From JAXHTH01 sp034211115 (GTDB taxonomy: Bacteria > Planctomycetota > Phycisphaerae > Phycisphaerales > SM1A02): 5,262 bases of DNA. The translations under genes were made by a program, and so were the position numbers. Under the pieces are notes generated by a model. That model saw nothing but the letters and a program-made list of their open reading frames with translations, made no database searches and had not been told where the DNA came from. The stretch is from NCBI GenBank assembly GCA_034211115.1, contig JAXHTH010000313.1, positions 1-5,262 of the forward strand, read 5' to 3'. Position 1 is the stretch's first letter; the number at the start of each line of letters is the position of its first letter. Of the stretch, positions 1 to 4,523 are shown in pieces.

Positions 1-2
1 CC

Positions 3-1283
3 GCCCTGCTGCCGACGACTTCGCGCCTGCTGGCGATCAAGGGCCGCGCGCTGGGGATGATGTGGGTCGTGCTGTATCTGATCGCACTCCAGCAGGCGAT
101 GTCGACCGGGGCGTGGTGGCTGTATGCGGCGGCGATTCTGCTCGGGCAGGCGATCATCCTCACCTCGATGTTCGCGCTCCAGGTCGCCGTCTTCTTCTCG
201 ATTTTCCTGTCGCTGTACCTGCTCTCGCCCGCGCCGGGTCTGGTCGCGGTCGGCTCCATCGCCCTGGGGCTGCTGCTGCCCGGCCTCGGCACGCGCCCGG
301 CGCTGCGGTTCATGTGGAACCACAAGCGCTGGTACCTGCGCAACTATCACAAGGGAACGACGGCATCGGACCGCAATCGGCTGCGGGACGTGCTCGCGCT
401 TCCGGTGATGCTGTTCACGGCTCCGCGGCGGTTCATCCGGCTGTCGACGACGAAGATCACGCCGATCATCGGCGTGCTCTCCGCTCCGCTCGCGTTCGTG
501 ATCACCGTGTTCGTGCTGGCCGATCCGCGCCTGCGCGCATTGATCACCGGCCGGGAGGATCTGAACTTCCTCTTCGGCGTCACGGTGGCTTCGCTCCTCC
601 TGTTCGCCCTGACTTCATTCCCGCTGCTGAGTTCGTTCGGCCAGGCCGAGCGCTACTTCGAGTACAGCGCGTATGCGGCCGGCACGCTCGGCGCGGGCCT
701 GCTGGCGTACTGGAACCCCCCCGCGCGCGACTCGATGTTCTGGATCTTCCTGTTCGGCCACCTGGGGGTCATCTTCTACCAGTTCACGGCGATCCGACTC
801 AACGAGATCTGGCGGGCCGAGGCGCAGATACCGGTCGCACTGGAGGAGGCGATCCGATGGTGCGACGCCTCGCTGGAGAAAGGGCGTATTCTCACCGTGC
901 CCTGCAAGCTGGGTTTCCTTTTTTCGAGCCGGCTGAATCGCAAAAAGAAGCCGCGCCTGTTGTTCTATCATAAGTTCATGCAGCGCCCGGGCGAGCGGGC
1001 GTTCCAGTACTACGAGCACGACACGGGCGGGATGATCGAGAAGAACCGGGTGTGGATGGAATCGAAGGAGGTCTTCCGCCGGCCGCCCGCGGAGCTCGCC
1101 CGCGAATACGGAGCGACGCACTTCATCATCGAGCGCAAGTACATCGACGGCCTGGTGCGGACGTGGGGCGCGCATCCCGAGGCGCTGCTCGGTGCGCCGA
1201 TCTTCGAGAACGCCGGCTATGTCATGTATGCTGTGCGAGAAGCGCCTCGGCCGGCCGCTGATGCCGGCGACGCCAGTCGATGA
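3..1283 (+). CDS. Polytopic membrane protein with C-terminal soluble domain, GT-C glycosyltransferase-like (5' partial)
   Basis: The reading frame is open to the left edge, so the start is probably upstream. The first in-frame ATG (57) lies directly against a membrane segment and has no Shine-Dalgarno site, so it is probably internal. Numbering from that Met, hydrophobic segments lie near residues 1-14, 18-38, 39-57, 60-78, 135-155, 170-193, 203-219 and 227-245. A basic, presumably cytoplasmic, loop spans about 79-111 (WNHKRWYLRNYHKG). A motif FGQAERYFEYSAYAAG (194-209) precedes the last two segments. From about 250 on the protein is soluble and ends in an alpha/beta-like stretch, YGATHFIIERKYIDG (351-365) then PIFENAGYVMYAVRE (381-395). 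Such an end is common in polytopic GT-C sugar transferases, where a terminal soluble domain follows the membrane core. The role in surface glycan assembly is inferred from this layout and the neighbours; no catalytic residue is identified. A polysaccharide polymerase or other membrane protein remains possible. Its 3' end overlaps the convergent epimerase gene. Confidence 0.8.
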   Translation, partial: ALLPTTSRLLAIKGRALGMMWVVLYLIALQQAMSTGAWWLYAAAILLGQAIILTSMFALQVAVFFSIFLSLYLLSPAPGLVAVGSIALGLLLPGLGTRPALRFMWNHKRWYLRNYHKGTTASDRNRLRDVLALPVMLFTAPRRFIRLSTTKITPIIGVLSAPLAFVITVFVLADPRLRALITGREDLNFLFGVTVASLLLFALTSFPLLSSFGQAERYFEYSAYAAGTLGAGLLAYWNPPARDSMFWIFLFGHLGVIFYQFTAIRLNEIWRAEAQIPVALEEAIRWCDASLEKGRILTVPCKLGFLFSSRLNRKKKPRLLFYHKFMQRPGERAFQYYEHDTGGMIEKNRVWMESKEVFRRPPAELAREYGATHFIIERKYIDGLVRTWGAHPEALLGAPIFENAGYVMYAVREAPRPAADAGDASR

Positions 1284-2211
1284 GTTCCCGCATGCCGCGG
1301 CAAAGATCTACTGTCCACTCGAACTTAAGATCCCGCTTCGCGGCCTCGGGGCAGCCGATGCGCCGGGTGACGAACGTCTCGCCCTGAGGGACGTATTCGA
1401 TCTCGAGGTCGGCGCCGGTGAGTTCGAGGATGAGTTCGGTCAGTTCCCTCACGGTGGTTCCGACGCCGCGCCCGACGTTGTAACACTGGCCGGACACATC
1501 GGCCTGCATGGCGAGCACGTTGCAGCGGGCGACGTCATCGACGGAGACGAAATCGTACTGCTGGCTCCCGTCGCCGAAGACGACGGGGCGCTGGCCCGCC
1601 TCGATGCGGTCGAGCACCTTGTGCATGACCGCGGTGTAGGCGCCCCTGTAATCCTGTCGCGGGCCGTAGACGTTCATGTATCGGAGGCCGACCCACTCGA
1701 AACCGTAGCGGGCGGCGAGCGACTTGAAGAAATGCTCGCCGGCGATCTTCGTCGCGCCGTAGAACGTGAAGTTGTTGTAGGGGTGATCCTCGTCCATGGG
1801 CGTGCGGACCGCGTCGCCGTACACGGAGGCGCTGGAGGAATAGACGATGCGTTTGACGTTGTGCGCGAGGGCGGCCTCGATGACGTTGAACGTCCCGCCC
1901 ACGTTGACCTGAAAGGCGGAGCGGGGGTACTCGTGGCAGTGCAGGAGCCAGAGGGCGGCGAGGTGGAACACGCCGTCGATCCCCTCCATCGCGCGATTCA
2001 GGATGTCCGCGTGCAGGATGTCCCCGCCGTGGGGGAAGACCGAGCAGCGCGGATCGTCGAGGGCCTCGGCGAGATTGTCATGCGTCCCGCGGGAGAAGTT
2101 GTCGTAGACGACGACCTCGCCGACCTCGGTCTTGAGCAGTTCATCGACGACATGGGAGCCGATGAAGCCGGCTCCGCCCACGACGAGAATGCGTTTTCCG
2201 CTCAGGTCCAT
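1222..2211 (-). CDS. NAD-dependent epimerase/dehydratase, extended SDR (UDP-glucose 4-epimerase-like)
   Basis: This 329-residue protein has the normal length of an extended short-chain dehydrogenase acting on nucleotide sugars. The Rossmann motif GGAGFIGSH is at residues 12-20 (glycines 12, 15, 18). YDNFSRG (36-42) follows the second strand, where Asp37 should bind the NAD ribose. GGDIL (62-66) and FHLAA (82-86) are typical cofactor-pocket segments. The catalytic set is intact: SSSASVYG (125-132) supplies the Ser, and YGATK (151-155) supplies Tyr151 and Lys155. RYMNVYGPRQ (177-186) and FGDGSQQYDFVSVDD (212-226) form the sugar-nucleotide part. The likely reaction is cytoplasmic epimerization or a related NAD-linked change of a UDP- or dTDP-sugar; the exact substrate cannot be read from sequence. 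The segment LWLLHCHEYPRSAF (87-100) marks a subfamily rather than classical GalE. The ATG overlaps the end of the upstream methyltransferase gene by 10 nt and has only a weak upstream GAG, so re-initiation by ribosomes leaving that gene is likely. Confidence 0.93.
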   Translation of the reverse strand: MDLSGKRILVVGGAGFIGSHVVDELLKTEVGEVVVYDNFSRGTHDNLAEALDDPRCSVFPHGGDILHADILNRAMEGIDGVFHLAALWLLHCHEYPRSAFQVNVGGTFNVIEAALAHNVKRIVYSSSASVYGDAVRTPMDEDHPYNNFTFYGATKIAGEHFFKSLAARYGFEWVGLRYMNVYGPRQDYRGAYTAVMHKVLDRIEAGQRPVVFGDGSQQYDFVSVDDVARCNVLAMQADVSGQCYNVGRGVGTTVRELTELILELTGADLEIEYVPQGETFVTRRIGCPEAAKRDLKFEWTVDLCRGMRELIDWRRRHQRPAEALLAQHT

Positions 2212-3215
2212 TGGCTACTCGTTTCGATGATGATGGTCTGCTCGTGGCGCGGCGTCGCCCGCCGCCGCGCGCGGCAGAGGACGTTCTGCACGGTGAACTC
2301 GCGCTCGGAATACCGCGGGAATCTCCGCCGGATCTCGTCGGTGAGCCGGCCGGCGCCGCGGTCAGGCCCGGAGGGGATCTCCTCCCAGCTTTCGACCTCG
2401 AAGTACTTCTCCGTCAGGGCGCGGATCTCATCAAGCCGGATGCGGTTGAGCTTGCCGGCGAGCGAAGCTTCCGTCTCGGGATCGAGGTCGAGATGATTCC
2501 AGTCGAGGAACTTCCGCTGTTGCGGATCGCCGGGATCGATCTCGGCGACGAACTTGGGCGGCTGATGGTGGCCGTTCCAGCAGTAGTAATTGTGGTGGTT
2601 GAAGAGGATTCGCCCCTCGGGCCGCAGCCGCTGCCAGACGCCCTGGAACACCTCCTCGATGTTGATGAGATGTTCGCTGACGTTGTGAAGCACGGCGATG
2701 TCGAAGGTCTTGTCGGGGGCGACCTGCTCGAAGGTGCCGGAGATGAGTTCGACGCGGGGCAGGCGCTGCTGCACCTGGGCGGGCGTCCAGCCGAAGGACT
2801 CCTTCGTGCGCTTGCGCAGGTTCTTGCTCCGGTCATCGTGCAGGTCGAGGATGGGGTCCATCCCGGTGTAGCTCCTGACGCCGACGACGAGGAAGCCGAC
2901 GGCATGGAGGCCGGTGCCGCAGCCGACGTCGAGCACGTCCAGGCCCCGCACATCGCCGGCGATCTTCCGCGGCCAGCTCAGGTAATCGAACTCGACGGCG
3001 CGGCGGATCATGGCGCGATCAAAGTTGCGCCTGCTGTCCCGGCCGCGGGCGTTGAAGAGGAAGTAGGCCTTGCACGCCGCGTCGGGGTCGCGATGGAACC
3101 GGCGCAGGATGTCGGCACGGCGTTTCTCGCGAGCCATGCGCCGGCGCGCCGGCCAGCCCACCACACCCCGCTGGGCCTTCCTCAAAAGCTGCATGGAACT
3201 GGTCATCTCGGACAC
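2202..3215 (-). CDS. Class I SAM-dependent methyltransferase
   Basis: This 337-residue protein has a central Rossmann-type methyltransferase domain. Motif I is VLDVGCGTG (94-102). The second strand ends in YTGMDP (116-121), where Asp120 should bind the SAM ribose. FDIAVLHNVSEHL (171-183) is the post-II/IV region, followed by LRPEGRILFNHHNYY (197-211). The N-terminal 45 residues are strongly basic (for example RRRMAREKRRADILRR), and residues 206-217 are rich in His and aromatics. The acceptor is unknown; beside an epimerase and sugar-transfer genes, O-methylation of a glycan or its precursor is the simplest inference. The GTG at 3215 was chosen because a GGAGG lies at 3224-3220, four bases upstream. 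An ATG three codons later (3206) would put that site 13 bases away, so the start is uncertain by a few codons. The gene is the first of a two-gene minus-strand unit and overlaps the epimerase start. Confidence 0.9.
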   Translation of the reverse strand: MSEMTSSMQLLRKAQRGVVGWPARRRMAREKRRADILRRFHRDPDAACKAYFLFNARGRDSRRNFDRAMIRRAVEFDYLSWPRKIAGDVRGLDVLDVGCGTGLHAVGFLVVGVRSYTGMDPILDLHDDRSKNLRKRTKESFGWTPAQVQQRLPRVELISGTFEQVAPDKTFDIAVLHNVSEHLINIEEVFQGVWQRLRPEGRILFNHHNYYCWNGHHQPPKFVAEIDPGDPQQRKFLDWNHLDLDPETEASLAGKLNRIRLDEIRALTEKYFEVESWEEIPSGPDRGAGRLTDEIRRRFPRYSEREFTVQNVLCRARRRATPRHEQTIIIETSSQWT

Positions 3216-3219
3216 CGAA

Positions 3220-3224
3220 CCTCC
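3220..3224 (-). promoter_or_regulatory. Shine-Dalgarno site of the methyltransferase gene
   Basis: GGAGG on the minus strand ends four bases before the GTG start at 3215. The spacing is slightly short, but it would be 13 bases to the next in-frame ATG (3206), so the site favours GTG. It is the only clear Shine-Dalgarno core before any of the starts in this window. Confidence 0.55.
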
Positions 3225-3235
3225 GGGTCGTCGTC

Positions 3236-3253
3236 TTCACCGCCTGCGGTGAA
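3236..3253. promoter_or_regulatory. 18-bp palindrome, candidate operator for the methyltransferase-epimerase unit
   Basis: TTCACCGC and GCGGTGAA form perfect 8-bp arms around a 2-bp CT spacer. The palindrome lies 21-38 bases upstream of the methyltransferase GTG and just downstream of a minus-strand TACAAT, so it would cover the transcription start or earliest leader. That placement is typical of a repressor operator. The 2-base spacer suits a dimeric DNA-binding protein better than an RNA hairpin, but a leader stem-loop is possible. The protein that would bind it is unknown. Confidence 0.45.
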
Positions 3254-3257
3254 CGGC

Positions 3258-3263
3258 ATTGTA
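3258..3263 (-). promoter_or_regulatory. -10-like hexamer for the minus-strand methyltransferase-epimerase unit
   Basis: On the minus strand this reads TACAAT, five of six matches to the -10 consensus, in otherwise very GC-rich DNA. It lies 42 bases upstream of the methyltransferase GTG, so transcription would start near 3251, within the palindrome. No convincing -35 element is seen at 16-19 bases, and there is no extended -10 TG. The promoter may therefore be weak or activator-dependent. Confidence 0.35.
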
Positions 3264-3287
3264 GCGTCTCCGGCCGGCGCGGCGTGA

Positions 3288-3316
3288 TTGATCATGCGCG
3301 CGGGTCCGGATAGCAT
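3288..3316 (+). promoter_or_regulatory. Possible promoter for the sulfotransferase gene
   Basis: TTGATC (3288-3293) and TAGCAT (3311-3316) are separated by 17 bases, each with four of six consensus matches. Transcription would start near 3323, leaving a leader of about 90 nt before the sulfotransferase ATG. It lies back-to-back with the minus-strand -10 element, as expected for divergent genes. The matches are modest, so this is a tentative call. Confidence 0.3.
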
Positions 3317-3414
3317 GCGAACCGCATTCGCGGCCTCTCCCGAGCGACGGCATCAGCGGCCGGCGACGCGGGGAAGGTCGATCCTCTCCCGTCTGAAGCC
3401 TGCCTCTCAGCCTC

Positions 3415-4338
3415 ATGTCGGATCCGATCCAGCTCATCTACATCACCGGCCGCGGCCACAGCGGATCGACGCTGCTGGACCTGCTCATCAGCGCTCACCC
3501 GGACGTGGTCAGCGTGGGCGAGGCCAAGTGCCTGGTGACCCGGCCGGACGAGCCATGCACCTGCGGGGCGGACACGGTCTTCGTCTGCCCCTTCTGGACG
3601 CGGGTTGATGCGGCGCTGCAGGAGGGGGCCGGCCTGCGGCTGCGCGAGATCGACATTGACAGCCTGGACGCGGAGACGTTCGCCGCCCACAACCGTGCCT
3701 TCTTCGAGGCGGTCGCCCGCGTCACGGGCAGGCGGTTCATCGTGGATTCCTCCAAGAACGTGGATCGGCTGGCGGCACTGCTGGAGGCGGCGCTCTTTCC
3801 GGTCCGCGCGATTCATCTCGTGCGCTCCCCGTACGGCGTGGTGTACTCCAACGCCAGACGAGGCCGGGACTGGCTCTATCACACCTACAACTACACGTAC
3901 GCGATGATGAAGACCCGCCGGCTGCTGGAGGGACGCGAGCATCTGGAGGTTCGCTACGAGGAACTGGTTCACCAGCCGCGCCGCGCGGTCGAGCGGATCA
4001 TGGACGAGATCGGCCTCGCGTTCGATCCCGGGCAGCTCGACTGGGCCAAGCCGGCGCGGCACAACATCTATGGCAACCCGATGCGCTTCGCCACGGAGAG
4101 CACGATCCGGCTGGATACCAAGTGGCGCAAGGGCCTGTCCCTGCGCCAGAAGCTGGCGATCGGGTGGCTGACGACCCCCTGCCGGTTCAAGGGGACGGGT
4201 GTCTACGAGCGCTGGAAGCCGCTGTTTGAGCGCGAAGGTGTGCGAACGTGGTGGCGTTGGAGGCGAAAGGCCTGGAGGAAGAGCCTGCGGACCCGGCTGC
4301 GCGCATGGATGAAGGCGGCTCGCGGGGCCTTGCACTGA
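3415..4338 (+). CDS. PAPS-dependent sulfotransferase family protein
   Basis: This 307-residue protein has the normal length for bacterial carbohydrate-type sulfotransferases. The 5'-phosphosulfate loop is YITGRGHSGSTLLDLLIS (9-26). The 3'-phosphate site is IHLVRSPYGVVYSNARR (133-149), with Arg137 and Ser145 as the expected ligands. VDSSKNVDRL (110-119) is a conserved core segment. CTCG (48-51) and CPFW (58-61) form the Cys pattern often seen after the first loop in this subfamily. The reaction would be transfer of sulfate from PAPS to a hydroxyl group, here plausibly on a sugar. The C-terminus is unusual: residues 277-303 hold five Trp and many Arg/Lys and look like an amphipathic membrane-surface helix. 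The ATG at 3415 is the only good start: an in-frame TGA lies at 3394-3396 and only CTG lies between. No Shine-Dalgarno site precedes it. The gene is transcribed away from the methyltransferase and its stop is followed by a hairpin and a new promoter. Confidence 0.9.
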   Translation: MSDPIQLIYITGRGHSGSTLLDLLISAHPDVVSVGEAKCLVTRPDEPCTCGADTVFVCPFWTRVDAALQEGAGLRLREIDIDSLDAETFAAHNRAFFEAVARVTGRRFIVDSSKNVDRLAALLEAALFPVRAIHLVRSPYGVVYSNARRGRDWLYHTYNYTYAMMKTRRLLEGREHLEVRYEELVHQPRRAVERIMDEIGLAFDPGQLDWAKPARHNIYGNPMRFATESTIRLDTKWRKGLSLRQKLAIGWLTTPCRFKGTGVYERWKPLFEREGVRTWWRWRRKAWRKSLRTRLRAWMKAARGALH

Positions 4339-4348
4339 TGATCGCCCC

Positions 4349-4371
4349 GGGCGCCGCCGCCTGCGGCGCCC
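4349..4371 (+). terminator. GC-rich stem-loop after the sulfotransferase gene
   Basis: GGGCGCCGC (4349-4357) pairs perfectly with GCGGCGCCC (4363-4371) around a 5-base loop. It begins 10 bases after the sulfotransferase stop and 16 bases before the next promoter, a natural place for transcript ending or 3'-end protection. No run of T follows, so it is not a classical intrinsic terminator. It may act with Rho or only stabilise the mRNA end. Confidence 0.45.
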
Positions 4372-4386
4372 CCGGTCCGCGACTGG

Positions 4387-4414
4387 TTGACAGCAGTATG
4401 CCCGCCCCTAGAAT
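4387..4414 (+). promoter_or_regulatory. Sigma-70-type promoter for the glycosyltransferase gene
   Basis: A perfect -35 TTGACA (4387-4392) is followed after 16 bases by TAGAAT (4409-4414), five of six matches to the -10 consensus. In such GC-rich DNA this pairing is unlikely to be random. Transcription would start near 4421, giving a leader of about 100 nt before the ATG at 4524. It sits just after the sulfotransferase and so gives the glycosyltransferase its own transcript. This is read from consensus only; no transcription data are available. Confidence 0.65.
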
Positions 4415-4444
4415 CGGTCCGTTGATCCCGGCGGACCCGCCCGG

Positions 4445-4460
4445 CGGCCTCGAGAGGCCG
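4445..4460. promoter_or_regulatory. 16-bp palindrome in the glycosyltransferase leader
   Basis: CGGCCTC (4445-4451) and GAGGCCG (4454-4460) are perfect 7-bp arms around a 2-bp GA spacer. The palindrome lies about 25-40 bases downstream of the predicted transcription start and directly abuts the alternative ATG at 4461. It could be an operator, or an RNA stem with a CGAG tetraloop; as RNA it would hide the region before 4461, which favours the later start at 4524. In GC-rich DNA such short palindromes can arise by chance. Confidence 0.3.
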
Positions 4461-4523
4461 ATGTCGGGGCGCTGGGCGGGAAGGCTCAGCCGGCCGCGGC
4501 GTACCGACGGGTTCTCGTTCACC

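Noticed and set aside
1192..2496. Plus-strand open frame of over 400 codons opposite the epimerase
   Set aside because: The epimerase on the other strand has intact Rossmann and YxxxK motifs; the plus-strand product has biased composition and spans two unrelated real genes.
2211..3287. Long plus-strand open frame opposite the methyltransferase
   Set aside because: It is antisense to a gene with clear SAM-binding motifs, and its translation is low-complexity (rich in Ala, Gly, Val, Asp, Glu) without any recognisable motif. GC-rich codon bias commonly keeps such antisense frames open.
3292..4335. Minus-strand open frame opposite the sulfotransferase
   Set aside because: Antisense to a gene with both PAPS motifs; the translation is rich in Arg, Ala and Pro and lacks recognisable structure.
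3240..4366. Shared 10-mer CCGCCTGCGG at 3240-3249 and 4357-4366 as a dispersed repeat
   Set aside because: The flanks differ, and a self-complementary GC 10-mer is easily repeated by chance in GC-rich DNA; not enough to claim a repeat family.
4338..4523. Extended glycosyltransferase start at 4338 (TGATG overlap with the sulfotransferase stop), 4398 or 4461
   Set aside because: The frame is open, but the added residues are Pro/Arg/Gly-rich and unlike a GT4 N-terminus. The stretch holds a hairpin, a near-consensus promoter and a palindrome, so it is better read as intergenic; 4461 cannot be wholly excluded.
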